From Saprospiraceae bacterium (lineage in GTDB: Bacteria > Bacteroidota > Bacteroidia > Chitinophagales > Saprospiraceae), in assembly GCA_016717655.1 (NCBI GenBank), contig JADKFC010000014.1, forward strand, positions 69,169 to 133,168: a stretch of 64,000 nucleotides of DNA. The letters run 5' to 3'. Of the stretch, positions 39,411-49,664 are shown piece after piece. The notes below the pieces were generated by a model that saw only the letters and a list, made by a program, of their open reading frames with translations, was not told where the DNA came from and did no database searches. The position numbers and the translations under genes were made by a program. Position 1 is the stretch's first letter. Each line of letters starts with the position of its first letter.

Positions 39411-41042
39411 ATGTCGCAAGATCTGACCTATAATCAGAATGAAGATTTTATGGGCCAGTTAATTGCCCAGGTTAATTACAAGTTGGCTACCATCAGTGAG
39501 GGTGGAGGAAAGTCACGGATAACCAAACAACACGAAGCCGGCAAGCTGACGGCTAGAGAACGAATTGCCTATTTATTGGACAAAGACAGTCAGCAATTTG
39601 AAATGGGAGCATTTGCTGCCTATGGTATGTATGCAGAAGAAGGTGGTTGCCCTGCGGCAGGGGTTGTTTGCGTTTTGGGTTATATACAAAACCGGATCTG
39701 TATGGTAGTGGCCAATGATGCCACTGTCAAAGCGGGCGCCTGGTTTCCGATGGCCGGCAAAAAAAACCTGAGAGCTCAGGAAATTGCCATGGAAAACCAC
39801 ATTCCTATTATCTACCTTGTAGACAGTGCAGGAGTCTACCTGCCTATGCAGGACGAAATTTTTCCGGACAAAGAACATTTTGGCAGAATATTCAGGAACA
39901 ACGCTGTGATTAGCAGCAAAGGGATTGTACAAATTGCAGCAGTTATGGGCTCATGTGTAGCAGGTGGTGCTTATCTGCCTATTATGTCAGACGAAGCACT
40001 GATCGTTGAAGGCACCGCTTCTATCTTTTTGGCAGGTCCCTACCTGGTCAAAGCCGCCATTGGAGAAGACGTGGATCAGGAAACCCTGGGAGGTGCCAAA
40101 ACCCATTGTGAAATCAGTGGAGTTACCGATTACCGGATGAAAGATGATAAAGCCTGTCTCGATAAGATCAGAGAAATCATGGGCAAAATTGGTCACCAGC
40201 CCAAATCAGGTATCGATCGAATCAAAGCATTACCCCCTACTCGTGACACCAAAGACCTTACCGGCATTTTTCCATCAGCTGTCAACAAGCCTTACGATGT
40301 AAAAGATATTGTCAACTGTATTGTTGATTGCGACAGCATAGTGGAATACAAAGAAGACTACGGCAAAACCATTTACTGTGCCTATGCCAGGGTGGATGGC
40401 TGGTCGGTTGGAATTGTAGCCAACCAAAGACTGGTTACCAAAAACGGGAAAGGAGAAATGCAGTTTGGAGGTGTCATTTACAGCGACTCTGCTGATAAGG
40501 CCTGCCGATTTATTTTGAATTGTAATCAGAAAAAAATTCCACTGGTCTTTCTCCACGATGTGACCGGATTTATGGTTGGAAAAAAATCAGAACACGGCGG
40601 CATTATAAAAGATGGAGCAAAAATGGTCAATGCAGTGGCCAATAGTACCGTACCAAAATTTTCGGTGGTTATTGGCAACTCTTATGGAGCAGGTAATTAT
40701 GCCATGTGTGGTAAGGCTTATGATCCCCGATTGATAGTAGCCTGGCCTACTGCAAAAATTGCCGTAATGGGGGGAGCACAGGCAGCAAAAGTATTGACTC
40801 AGATACAGGTGAGTGCTTTAAAAGCAAAAGGACATGCCCCTGACCCCAAAGCAGAATTAGCCCTATATGATGAAATTAAAAATAGATACGACGAACAGAC
40901 AACACCCTATTATGCTGCATCCCGTTTGTGGGTGGATGCCATTATAGATCCAAGAGCCACCAGGCAGTTCATTTCAATGGGAATCACCATGGCAGATCAC
41001 GCTCAAATTGAAAAATTCAATCGGTGCGTGACCCAAACCTAG
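39411..41042 (+). CDS. Acyl-CoA carboxylase carboxyltransferase subunit
   Basis: An intact 543-residue beta subunit of a biotin-dependent acyl-CoA carboxylase. It has the two crotonase-like halves: VDSAGVYLPMQDEIFPD, CVAGGAYLPIMSDEALIVEG, then FLHDVTGFMVGKKSE and GNSYGAGNYAMCGKAYDPR. The pattern is closest to methylcrotonyl-/geranyl-CoA-type (MccB) enzymes, used in leucine breakdown. The biotin carboxylase subunit is not adjacent, so the substrate is inferred. Confidence 0.85.
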   Translation: MSQDLTYNQNEDFMGQLIAQVNYKLATISEGGGKSRITKQHEAGKLTARERIAYLLDKDSQQFEMGAFAAYGMYAEEGGCPAAGVVCVLGYIQNRICMVVANDATVKAGAWFPMAGKKNLRAQEIAMENHIPIIYLVDSAGVYLPMQDEIFPDKEHFGRIFRNNAVISSKGIVQIAAVMGSCVAGGAYLPIMSDEALIVEGTASIFLAGPYLVKAAIGEDVDQETLGGAKTHCEISGVTDYRMKDDKACLDKIREIMGKIGHQPKSGIDRIKALPPTRDTKDLTGIFPSAVNKPYDVKDIVNCIVDCDSIVEYKEDYGKTIYCAYARVDGWSVGIVANQRLVTKNGKGEMQFGGVIYSDSADKACRFILNCNQKKIPLVFLHDVTGFMVGKKSEHGGIIKDGAKMVNAVANSTVPKFSVVIGNSYGAGNYAMCGKAYDPRLIVAWPTAKIAVMGGAQAAKVLTQIQVSALKAKGHAPDPKAELALYDEIKNRYDEQTTPYYAASRLWVDAIIDPRATRQFISMGITMADHAQIEKFNRCVTQT

Positions 41043-41046
41043 TGTA

Positions 41047-42237
41047 TTAATGATCTTCTATGGCTGCTACTCCCGGCAACACCTTGCCCTCCAGCATTTC
41101 CAGCATGGCACCTCCGCCCGTTGAAACATAGCTGACAGCATCTTCTAATCCTGCCTTGTTGATGGCAGAAACAGAATCACCCCCTCCAATTAATGAGAAG
41201 GCACCATTGCTGGTTGCATCGGCTACAGCATGGGCAATTGCCAATGTACCAGTGGCAAAATTGTCAAATTCAAAAACCCCCATCGGGCCGTTCCAGACAA
41301 TGGTTTTGGAAGCTGCTATAACACTTTTAAAAGTGGAAATGGCATCCGGGCCAATGTCAAGGCCCATCCATCCTTCCGGAATGTCGTTACTTGGTGTAAC
41401 TTTTATGTTCGGCCTCTGCTGCAAAAGAATCAGCTGCCATGGAATCTGAAGGTAAAAGATATTACATCCCTTTTCTTTGGCTTTCACCAAAATTTCATTG
41501 GCTAGATTTAAAAATTCTGACTCGCAGAGCGACTTTCCAATATTGCCTCCCTGGGCTTTAAAAAAGGTATAAGCCATTCCACCACCAATGATGATGTTGT
41601 CAGCCTTGTCCAACAAGTTTTCCAAAAGTTGAATTTTGTCTGACACCTTGGCTCCTCCCACAATGGCTGTAAATGGCTTTTCTGCTTCTTTGAGCACTTT
41701 TTGACCATTTTTTACTTCAGCTTCCATTAAGAAGCCAAAACCTTTGTGGTTTTTATCAAAGTAGTTGGCCACCGTAGTGGTTGATGCGTGAGCCCTGTGA
41801 GCAGTGCCAAAAGCATCGTTGACATAGACTGTTGCAAGTGAAGCCAGCGCTTCTGAAAAGGCAGGATCTCCGTCGGTTTCTTCTTTATAAAACCTCGTAT
41901 TTTCCAGTAACAATACCTCTCCCTGTTGAAGAGCATTGGCTGCGGCTTGTACTTTATCTCCAATGACATCATCTACAAACTTCACCTTTCTGCCCAATAG
42001 CTGAGCAAAAGTCGAAACTAAGTGTTTTGTAGAATACTTGGCATTGTCTGCTCCCGGCTTAGGTCTGCCAAGGTGGGTGCAAACTATTAAAGAAGCGCCT
42101 TGGTCCAGCATGTATTGAAGGGTCGGAATGGCCTTTTCAATCCTGGTGGTGTCTGTTACTTCCAGGTTTTCATTAAGGGGTACATTAAAATCTACCCTAA
42201 CCAAAACCCTGGCATTGTTAAAATTGATGTGTCTCAT
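41047..42237 (-). CDS. pgk: Phosphoglycerate kinase (with a hidden frame excursion)
   Basis: A 396-residue glycolytic kinase that makes ATP from 1,3-bisphosphoglycerate. Motifs include RVLVRVDFNVPL, THLGRPKPG, the nucleotide-binding VGGAKVSDKI, WNGPMGVFEF and GGGDSVSAI. Residues at about 262-276 read as LQIPWQLILLQQRP, which is foreign. The next frame over 41410-41452 reads SDSMAADSFAAEA, which is right for the family. So two compensating indels shift the frame locally. The gene follows gap by 32 bases. Confidence 0.95.
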   Translation of the reverse strand: MRHINFNNARVLVRVDFNVPLNENLEVTDTTRIEKAIPTLQYMLDQGASLIVCTHLGRPKPGADNAKYSTKHLVSTFAQLLGRKVKFVDDVIGDKVQAAANALQQGEVLLLENTRFYKEETDGDPAFSEALASLATVYVNDAFGTAHRAHASTTTVANYFDKNHKGFGFLMEAEVKNGQKVLKEAEKPFTAIVGGAKVSDKIQLLENLLDKADNIIIGGGMAYTFFKAQGGNIGKSLCESEFLNLANEILVKAKEKGCNIFYLQIPWQLILLQQRPNIKVTPSNDIPEGWMGLDIGPDAISTFKSVIAASKTIVWNGPMGVFEFDNFATGTLAIAHAVADATSNGAFSLIGGGDSVSAINKAGLEDAVSYVSTGGGAMLEMLEGKVLPGVAAIEDH

Positions 42238-42269
42238 AATACAAGACGAGTTTATATGGCAAGCAAATA

Positions 42270-43280
42270 TTATTTCTGCAAAGAAGCAAAATAAGCAAGT
42301 GTTCTAACCAATTGTGAAACATAAGACATTTCATTGTCATACCATGCCACTGTCCTTACCAATTGGGTATCGCCAATGGTTTGTACTTTGGTTTGGGTAC
42401 CATCGAAAAGTGAGCCGTAGGTAATGCCAATAACATCACTGCTTACGATGGGATCTTCTGTATACCCAAAACTTTCGTTGGCGGCATTCTGCATAGCCTG
42501 ATTGATTTCAGCTACTGAAGTAGATTTACCCAAGATACAAGTAAGCTCGGTCAAAGAACCCGTTAAGGTTGGTACTCTTTGAGCAGAACCATCTAATTTT
42601 CCTTTCAGATCCGGCAAAACCAGTCCAATGGCTTTGGCAGCACCTGTGCTATTGGGAACAATATTTTGGGCAGCCGCTCTTGCTCTTCTCAAGTCACCTT
42701 TTGCATGGGGCGAATCCTGGGTGTTTTGATCATTGGTATAGGCGTGAACCGTAGTCATCAAACCATTTACGATGCCGAATTTTTCATTCAGAACCTGGGC
42801 CATGGGAGCCAGGCAGTTGGTAGTACATGAAGCACAACTGATGATGGTTTCTGAGCCATCCAATTCGGTATGGTTTACATTGAATACGATGGTCTTGAGG
42901 TCGCCTGTAGCGGGGGCTGAAATAACCACTTTTTTAGCACCTGCTTTTAGGTGAAGGGCAGCTTTTTCATCAGAGGTGAAAAATCCAGTACATTCAAGTA
43001 CAACGTCAACATCATGGCTTCCCCAAGGAATTTGGGAAGGATCTTTCTGCGCATAGATATTGATTCGATCTCCATTTACAACAATGGCGCCATCAGCAGC
43101 TTCAACTTTTTCATTGAATCTACCCTGAGCAGTATCGTATTTAAGTAAGTGTGCCAAAGAAGCCGCATCTGTCAGGTCGTTGATAGCAACCACATCGATG
43201 CCTTCCATGTTATAAATCTGCCTGTAAACAAGTCTACCGATTCTTCCGAAACCGTTGATGGCAATCTTGATTTTTCCCAT
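42270..43280 (-). CDS. gapA: Glyceraldehyde-3-phosphate dehydrogenase
   Basis: An intact 336-residue NAD-dependent GAPDH. It has the Rossmann start [15 protein letters not shown], the catalytic [15 protein letters not shown] (Cys nucleophile), [10 protein letters not shown], and the C-terminal [16 protein letters not shown]. It acts in glycolysis and gluconeogenesis. It lies 32 bases upstream of pgk on the same strand, forming a probable operon. Confidence 0.95.
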   Translation of the reverse strand: MGKIKIAINGFGRIGRLVYRQIYNMEGIDVVAINDLTDAASLAHLLKYDTAQGRFNEKVEAADGAIVVNGDRINIYAQKDPSQIPWGSHDVDVVLECTGFFTSDEKAALHLKAGAKKVVISAPATGDLKTIVFNVNHTELDGSETIISCASCTTNCLAPMAQVLNEKFGIVNGLMTTVHAYTNDQNTQDSPHAKGDLRRARAAAQNIVPNSTGAAKAIGLVLPDLKGKLDGSAQRVPTLTGSLTELTCILGKSTSVAEINQAMQNAANESFGYTEDPIVSSDVIGITYGSLFDGTQTKVQTIGDTQLVRTVAWYDNEMSYVSQLVRTLAYFASLQK

Positions 43281-43360
43281 GAGTAATTTTTTTTAGTTAA
43301 GAATAATATTCTGTTAATTCACTACAAATATATCTGAAAAAGAATAAATGATAGGTAAAA

Positions 43361-44074
43361 TTACAAATGATTTTTATTTATTTGGTGAGATCTTGGTTTG
43401 TTGAGCAACAGTTGATGCCAAAAATGGAGGTAAGGTGACCATTTTTCTGCTAAAGCAAGCTCCCCAAATCGTTCCTTTAATTCAAAATAGTGTTCGATAA
43501 TTGAAGCCTGTTGCTCAAAGTTAAATTCAAACAAAGTTTTACCCTTGTCAATGGCACTGGAGAGGCCTGTTAGTCCCCCATAATCGTAGCCCTCTTTGCT
43601 CTTTTGGGCAAGTAAAGCTCTGAATATGTACACAGATCCAAATTGGCAATATTGATATACATGCATAAGTTCATGGATAAACACATCTTTTCTGAGAGAT
43701 TGCCAGGTGTGGATGAGATCAAATGAAACATAAGCAATTCCATACTTTTTACTGACCCTGCCTGAATAGTTGTCAATCAATACTTTATCCAAATTAAGAC
43801 AGTCTTTATATACACTTTTTGCCAGATCCAGCTCTTCTTTCGAGAGAAACCGGATCGATGGTTTAAGAAAAAAATAAGCCGTCTTATATAATTCAGGTAT
43901 GAATAGAACGTCTGTTACATAGAACCAGAAATCGATTAACCATATTACCACATTAGGAACCAGAAGATGTTCCGGATGTCGGTAAAAAGGATAGAAAACA
44001 TGTCGCAAAAGCCTTATCCATCTGATGCTAATTTCAGAAGGAGAAAGTGCTAATGTGGACCACTTTGACATCAA
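43361..44074 (-). CDS. Putative zincin-like protein
   Basis: A 237-residue protein with a hydrophobic segment near the N-terminus (LVPNVVIWLIDFWFYVTDVLFI) and a HExxH zinc motif in FIHELMHVYQYCQFG, followed later by FNFEQQASIIEHYFELKE, which may give the third ligand. It is similar in style to membrane-anchored DUF4157-type zincins. The frame is intact. It sits 16 bases after an FtsX-like permease gene. The function is unknown. Confidence 0.55.
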   Translation of the reverse strand: MMSKWSTLALSPSEISIRWIRLLRHVFYPFYRHPEHLLVPNVVIWLIDFWFYVTDVLFIPELYKTAYFFLKPSIRFLSKEELDLAKSVYKDCLNLDKVLIDNYSGRVSKKYGIAYVSFDLIHTWQSLRKDVFIHELMHVYQYCQFGSVYIFRALLAQKSKEGYDYGGLTGLSSAIDKGKTLFEFNFEQQASIIEHYFELKERFGELALAEKWSPYLHFWHQLLLNKPRSHQINKNHL

Positions 44075-44090
44075 CTGAATCGAAGGGCTT

Positions 44091-45377
44091 TTACGGGGTA
44101 ATCCTGGAAACTATAAAAGATGGCAGTATCATAGTGATCATACAGGCCAAGAAGGCAATCAAATTAATTAGCACAATTTGCCAAAAGTTGATGTGGATGG
44201 GCGCCACACTCAAGTAATAATTGGTTTCATCCAGTTTAATCCATCCTGTAGTTTTCTGAAGCCAGGCAATGCCCAGTCCCAGGAAATTGCCAGCCAATAA
44301 GCCTGTGAGAAGAATATAAGCAGCATGGTATAAAAAGATCTTACGGATGGCCCAGTTACTGGCGCCTAATGCCTTCAAAACGCCAACCATTCTGGTTCGT
44401 TCCAAAATCAAAATCAACAATACTGTAGTGAGATTGATGATGGCAACCAATCCCATCAGTTGTAAAATCACCCTCTCATTGATATCTTGTAGGTTGAGCC
44501 ATTCAAAAATATTGGGGAATTTTTCAAATATGGTTTCGCAATACATGCTCGAAGGCAGGATTTCGGCATAGATGAATTCATTTAAGGCCGGTATATCAGT
44601 ATGCGGAGCTGCAAACAATTCCAAGCCACTGTACTGATTTTCATCCCAGCCCAAAACCGACCGAAGCAGCTCGGAGCTACCCAAAACAAATCGTTCGTCA
44701 TATTCTTCTAAACCTGTATTGTAGACACCACTAATGGTGAGTGCTCTTCTTAACCTTGCGTTGTCTTTTACAAAAGATACAATCAAACGGTCACCCACCT
44801 TTAACGACAACTTGTTGGCTATGATCTTACTGATTACAATTTGAGCTTCCAGATGGTTTCCAGAAGGGGGATGCCCTGCAACCATAAATCGTTGCAGGTT
44901 TTTCCAATTAAAATCGTCACTCAGACCTTTAAACAAACCTGCCAGCAGGTCTCTTTTATTTTCAAGCAGACATGGCATGATGATGTAGGGATAAACCTGG
45001 GTAACAGCAGCATATTGTTCATTGGTTTGAAAAAGTGATTGTATGGTGCCTTTAATGCTTTCATCAGAAGTAGCAAAGTCATCTGTCTTCACCGACTTCA
45101 ACTTTGATATCAAATCTGGAGAAACATCCATGGGCCTCAAGTCAAAGTTTCGGGTCACACCCGCATCCGCAACATGAACATGCCCCCAAAAACCAAATAT
45201 TTTTTCGTGGACTTCATTTTTAAAGCCGGAGATGATGGCAGAACTAAGGATCATTACCGCTGTACTGATAGCCAGGCCAACAATTGCTATACCCAGGATA
45301 ATGCGGGTAAATGACTTGTCGCCGGTAAATGCCAGACGGGTTGCAATAAAAAGTGAGGTATTTCCCTTCGTTCTCAT
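44091..45377 (-). CDS. FtsX-like ABC transporter permease (LolC/LolE type)
   Basis: A permease of about 428 residues. I start at 45377 (MRTKGNTSLFIATRLAFTG), as two upstream Mets lie in non-homologous sequence. It has one TM helix near the N-terminus (IILGIAIVGLAISTAVMIL), a large periplasmic domain (HVADAGVTRNFDL to VNLQDINERVI), and three C-terminal helices (GLVAIINLTTVLLILIL, LGLGIAW, FWQIVLINLIAFLACM). The pattern fits lipoprotein-releasing permeases; the ATPase LolD is not adjacent. Confidence 0.8.
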   Translation of the reverse strand: MRTKGNTSLFIATRLAFTGDKSFTRIILGIAIVGLAISTAVMILSSAIISGFKNEVHEKIFGFWGHVHVADAGVTRNFDLRPMDVSPDLISKLKSVKTDDFATSDESIKGTIQSLFQTNEQYAAVTQVYPYIIMPCLLENKRDLLAGLFKGLSDDFNWKNLQRFMVAGHPPSGNHLEAQIVISKIIANKLSLKVGDRLIVSFVKDNARLRRALTISGVYNTGLEEYDERFVLGSSELLRSVLGWDENQYSGLELFAAPHTDIPALNEFIYAEILPSSMYCETIFEKFPNIFEWLNLQDINERVILQLMGLVAIINLTTVLLILILERTRMVGVLKALGASNWAIRKIFLYHAAYILLTGLLAGNFLGLGIAWLQKTTGWIKLDETNYYLSVAPIHINFWQIVLINLIAFLACMITMILPSFIVSRITP

Positions 45378-45562
45378 ATGGCTGTAAAAATAGCTTATTG
45401 ACATGAATTGACCTAAAGAGACGGAACATGGTTCCATCCATCTACATAATTTAAATATTTAGCTGGGTTTATTATCAATGTATTACAAAATTCAAAATAA
45501 AAATATGACTAAACATTAAATAATTTCGTAATACATAAATGTCACATTATAAATAATTACAA

Positions 45563-45570
45563 TATATTTG
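45563..45570 (+). promoter_or_regulatory. Bacteroidota -7 promoter box for the PD40 gene
   Basis: TATATTTG, 35 bases before the ATG at 45606. No well-spaced -33 element is visible. Confidence 0.35.
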
Positions 45571-45605
45571 TCACATTAATATAGTTATTTTAAACTAAGT
45601 GTCTC

Positions 45606-47663
45606 ATGAATAAGCAACTCAGGCTGGTCTTAGCACTGGCATTTTTTTCAATTTTGTCTCTGAACAATTATGTCAAGACAAATTGGACCCTATCAAAGTA
45701 CAGATTGATAAAGGTATGTATACCGAGCGCTTACTACCTAAATCAACACCTGGCTAAGAATCCAAATGATGGAAAGGCATATGGGCTATTGGCAGATTTA
45801 CAGCTCAAGTTGGGTAAAATTGATCTCGCATGTGCTACTTACAGCATGATGGAAAGCATGAAACTATGTGATGACCAGTCATTTTATGATTATGGCTTAG
45901 CATTAAAAATGGGGGGAAAGTACGATGAAGCCATTAAAAAATTTGGAAAAGTAAGTGGCAAGTTGAAAGAAGGCGCCCAAAAGCAAATCCAAAGTTGTGT
46001 GTTTGCAAAGGAGTTGATTCATTACAGAAGACACAAAAAAGTGATGAATCTGGATATGAATTCGCCTTCATCAGAATATGGAGCTGTTTTATATGAACAG
46101 GTAGTTGTATTTAATGGGGAGAAGTCACCTTTTATGACTCCGCAGACAGCAAGCCTGATAAAGGATAATAAAGGCCTCTATTTATGCAAGACATTACACA
46201 ATGGTAGTTCTGCTGCCTTGTTTATGGAAGGCAAGGTCAATGAGACCAAGATGGTAGCATTTTCTATTACTCAAAATAATGGAGTAGCCTTCTGTACAAC
46301 CCAACAAGTAGGTGGTTCACCTTTGGAAAGAATGAGTGATGCTGCTATCTACTTGGGTACTTACAATGGCTTTGGTTTGAACAATATAACTGCTTTTGCC
46401 CATAATGTATCAGGCATAAGCAATTATAGCCCTTGTTTGAGTGAGGATGGTCTTACCCTCTATTTTGCATCCAACAGAGAAGGTGGTTTTGGAGGAATGG
46501 ATTTATACAAAAGCACCTTCGATGGCACCAACTGGACTGCCCCTGAAAACCTGGGACAAGATGTAAATGGAAAAGGAAATGAAATTACTCCATTTTATGC
46601 CAGTGGAATTTTGTGGTTTGCATCAGAAAGCCATGGTGGCTTAGGTGGATATGATATATTTTCCAGCCAAAACACCAGCGCGGGTTTCATCGATGTTCAA
46701 CATGCAGGATATGGCATCAATTCCGTATCCAATGATTACTTTCCCCATGTAAAAAACTTAATCATGTACTTTACTTCTGACAGGATGGGAGGTAAAGGTA
46801 GAGAAGACATTTATCGCTCTCCTATTTCCGAGCACACTTTTACGGTAGAAGAAATGGATGCCCCTTTGGTTAGTCAAATCGAAACAGAAACAGTAGAAGA
46901 AGAAAGTGAACCAGCTGCTTATGCGCTGAATGAAGCTACCTTAAATTATGGCAAAGTAGAAAATATCGACGCTCTGTTAATGGGTGCAAGGAGGGTTTCA
47001 ATCGGAGAGGTTCTTGCCAGTAAAGACAAGCCTCGTGTTTATTTTATTCAACTGGCTTCTATGATTGCCAACAACAGTGATGTCAATAAATTTAAGACAC
47101 TTGTCAAATTTGGAAACATCTATAAAGTAAAGGTGAATAATTCTACTAAAGTACGTTTGGGTTACTTTTTAGAAAGATCAGAAACCGATGTCTTATTGCA
47201 AAAAGTAAGAAGCGAAGGTTTTAAAGATGCCTTTATAGTTGAACAGGAATTATCAACCTCCGATCTTGAACTGATGTTATCACAAATGGATAATAAAAAT
47301 GCTACTGGTAATGTAAGTTCTACTCCAAAAAACAATTCAACCGTTCACAATAATAAACCTAAAAATGACGCTGTTACAGGCAATTTTGAATATACCAAGC
47401 CCTTACCAGAAGTTACAGATAGAGAATACAAGGTAAGATTGGGTAGCTTTGAAGATCCCATTTGGTTTGACAGCAAAAAAGTGAGAGACCTGGGAAGATT
47501 GGAGCAGTGGACCAAAGGTGCCTGGACCATCTTTATCTTAGGTGGATATAGCAACTATGACGATGCTGATCAGGCCAGAGTTCAGGCCATCAATCGTGGT
47601 TATGCCGACGCAGAGGTGGTGATAGACAACGGAGGTATTATTGAGAGAATCAAGAAGAATTAA
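45606..47663 (+). CDS. TPR/PD40/SPOR-like envelope protein (local frame excursion)
   Basis: A 685-residue protein with a signal peptide (MNKQLRLVLALAFFSILSLNN). TPR-like helices follow (LAKNPNDGKAYGLLADLQLKLGKIDLA), then a PD40 beta-propeller with repeats such as GLTLYFASNREGGFGGMDLY and ILWFASESHGGLGGYDIF. The C-terminus has two SPOR-like segments (RVYFIQLASM, and REYKVRLGSF with IFILGGYSNYDDADQARV). This recalls T9SS/gliding envelope proteins such as PorE but has no OmpA domain. Residues at about 23-42 are out of frame: 45670-45733 in another frame gives DKLDPIKVQIDKGMYTE. Confidence 0.7.
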   Translation: MNKQLRLVLALAFFSILSLNNYVKTNWTLSKYRLIKVCIPSAYYLNQHLAKNPNDGKAYGLLADLQLKLGKIDLACATYSMMESMKLCDDQSFYDYGLALKMGGKYDEAIKKFGKVSGKLKEGAQKQIQSCVFAKELIHYRRHKKVMNLDMNSPSSEYGAVLYEQVVVFNGEKSPFMTPQTASLIKDNKGLYLCKTLHNGSSAALFMEGKVNETKMVAFSITQNNGVAFCTTQQVGGSPLERMSDAAIYLGTYNGFGLNNITAFAHNVSGISNYSPCLSEDGLTLYFASNREGGFGGMDLYKSTFDGTNWTAPENLGQDVNGKGNEITPFYASGILWFASESHGGLGGYDIFSSQNTSAGFIDVQHAGYGINSVSNDYFPHVKNLIMYFTSDRMGGKGREDIYRSPISEHTFTVEEMDAPLVSQIETETVEEESEPAAYALNEATLNYGKVENIDALLMGARRVSIGEVLASKDKPRVYFIQLASMIANNSDVNKFKTLVKFGNIYKVKVNNSTKVRLGYFLERSETDVLLQKVRSEGFKDAFIVEQELSTSDLELMLSQMDNKNATGNVSSTPKNNSTVHNNKPKNDAVTGNFEYTKPLPEVTDREYKVRLGSFEDPIWFDSKKVRDLGRLEQWTKGAWTIFILGGYSNYDDADQARVQAINRGYADAEVVIDNGGIIERIKKN

Positions 47664-47681
47664 TAGAAAATGATGTAAATT

Positions 47682-47718
47682 AAAAAAAGCTGATGCTCAT
47701 CCCATCAGCTTTTTTTTT
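47682..47718. terminator. Bidirectional intrinsic terminator
   Basis: AAAAAAGCTGATG pairs with CATCAGCTTTTTTT between the convergent PD40 gene and trmH; the trmH stop is within it. Confidence 0.85.
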
Positions 47719-48374
47719 GCTCCATTTTTTCGTTGACCATGTGGTTGAGCAGCATGGCATCTTTTTCATAAATCCTGGGTCTGGCTTGTTGCAGATAATT
47801 CTGCCAGGTTTCACTCATATGCTGATTCGTTAGGTCAAACTCCTGATCGTAGCATCCTGCATTCATTCGTTGTCTTGAGGCCTCAAATACGATGATAGAA
47901 GTGGCTACAGATACATTGAGGCTTTCGGCCATGCCGTGAATCGGAATCAAAATATTACCATCACTATACGCCATTAAATCCTTACTGATGCCCTCTTTTT
48001 CATTGCCCAGAACAATGGCCACATCAGATTCCAAATTCGTCTCGTAAATACTTTTAGCGCCGTGATACAAATTGGTAGTAAGCACTTTTTGTATTTTTTC
48101 TTTACGGCCAGCATACATTCATCCAGGTCATCATAAAAAAGGGAGTAATCCACTTCCCCACTCCACTGGTAGCATTTCTGCCAATATAGCGGGCAGAGTT
48201 GTGGGTGTCTTTGCTATATAAAATGTAAAGCTCCGGAATTCCAATGTCTTCACAACTTCTCATCACTGCACCTAAGTTATGGGGGTCGTGTACATTTTCT
48301 AAAACAATGGTGAGGTTCCATTGTCTTTTACGAACAACTTCTTTTAATTTATAGAGTCTCTCGTCAGACAACAT
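47705..48374 (-). CDS. trmH: TrmH-family rRNA/tRNA 2'-O-methyltransferase (frameshifted)
   Basis: A SPOUT-fold methyltransferase of about 225 residues, start MLSDERLYKLKEV at 48374. Motif 1 is LENVHDPHNLGAVMRSCEDIGI, motif 2 is VAIVLGNEKEGIS and motif 3 is LIPIHGMAESLNVSVATSIIVFE. A one-base shift at about 48110 splits it between ITPFF and GRKEKIQKVL. It probably methylates the ribose of G18 in tRNA. Its start overlaps or abuts the lipoprotein stop at 48377. Confidence 0.85.
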
Positions 48375-48376
48375 GG

Positions 48377-49661
48377 TCAATACGCTTTCACAAACCTTGT
48401 TCCGTCGAATCTAAGGATTTCGAGGTACTTGTTTTCAAAATAATCAATTTCACTCGCTGAGCCCTCTGTATGAGCCGCCCTTACATCAAACTTGGAATGA
48501 AGGTATTGTCCGGTATCTGTACTTAGATAAGGAGCAAAACTCTCACCATATTCACTCAAATGACGGCCAATAAACAACATGTGATCAAATCCTTCATAGG
48601 CATCAGTTTCGGGCAGGGCGCCAAAATGATCAAAAAATTTCCTGTCGAACGATTTAACCTCTTCTCTGAATTCTTCAACATAACGGGATGCAGGCACATG
48701 GACATTCAAGCCCGAAAAAAAATCAAAGCCCATCTTTTCAGAATCCTTTATGATAGGCATGCCATAAACTGTTACCGGATAGCTTCCTTTTTCTGCTAAT
48801 AACCTGCGCATGGCATTGTACAGGTATAGCTCATCTTTATAGGAATAATTGGGAAAAATAAAAACATTCTTGCCTGATTCGATCAAATCGTAGAAGACCC
48901 TGCTGCCCAGAGACAAAGAATCATCCAGGACCCAATATTCAGAAAATATTTTTTCCAAAGGCTGGCCTGAAATTTCGGCTGCTGTGGCTTGGAAATATTT
49001 GAACCAAGCTTTATCTGCCTTGGTATTTCTACCTACCAAAACTACCTCATTGGCGTTGTAATTGGACAGTACATGGGTGGTAATTGAAGAAAAATGAGAT
49101 TTCAGAGAAGGTTTTAGTTGAATAAAAGAAGGAGCATTTTCAACCGTAGACAAACTAAAAAAAGGAGAAATAACAGTGGCGTTTTTTGACTTTCCCAAAT
49201 CGACCATTTTCTTCAATAAGTTTTCATCTGAAGGAGCAAAAATAAGTTTGGAGTTGTCTTGTTCCAATTGATCCAGAACTCCACTTTCTTCTGCATTGTA
49301 AACACGGATGGTAAAATCATGCCCTTCAAGTGCCAGTTCTTCTGCCGCCAGTTTCATACCTCCGTAATATTGCAAAAACCGTTCATTGCCTGCAGTTTCC
49401 GAAAATGGCAGTACAACAGCCACATCATAGTGGCTATATTGTTTAGCTGGCGTAGGGAGGCTATCCGCCTTTTTTTCGCCAATTACTTCAATTTCTTCCA
49501 TTTTATTTTTGGAAGGGTCAGCTGATTCCTCTGCTTTCTTAGTAGCAAGACTATCTGCCTTGGTTACTTCCTGATTTTCCGGCAGTTTTTTAACTTCTGT
49601 TTTGGTCAGTTTGGCAGCTGGCGAACAAGCTACTATAAACAGAAGAAAGGCCCATAACCAT
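48377..49661 (-). CDS. Lipoprotein with a periplasmic-binding-protein fold
   Basis: A lipoprotein of about 427 residues. The signal is LWLWAFLLFIVACSPAAK, with a lipobox Cys. The rest is a PBP type 1 (LppC/amino-acid-binding-like) domain: YDVAVVLPFSETAGNERFLQYYGGMKLA, LIFAPSDENLLKKMV, VVLVGRNTKADKAW, TDAYEGFDHMLFIGRHL. The start is uncertain: ATGs at 49661 and 49655 are one base out of frame, while an in-frame start would overlap guaA by 86 bases. A one-base indel in the GG near 49656 is likely. Confidence 0.7.
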
Positions 49662-49664
49662 AGC

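Noticed and set aside
39573..39932. A 119-residue minus-strand frame
   Set aside because: It is a shadow of the intact carboxyltransferase gene.
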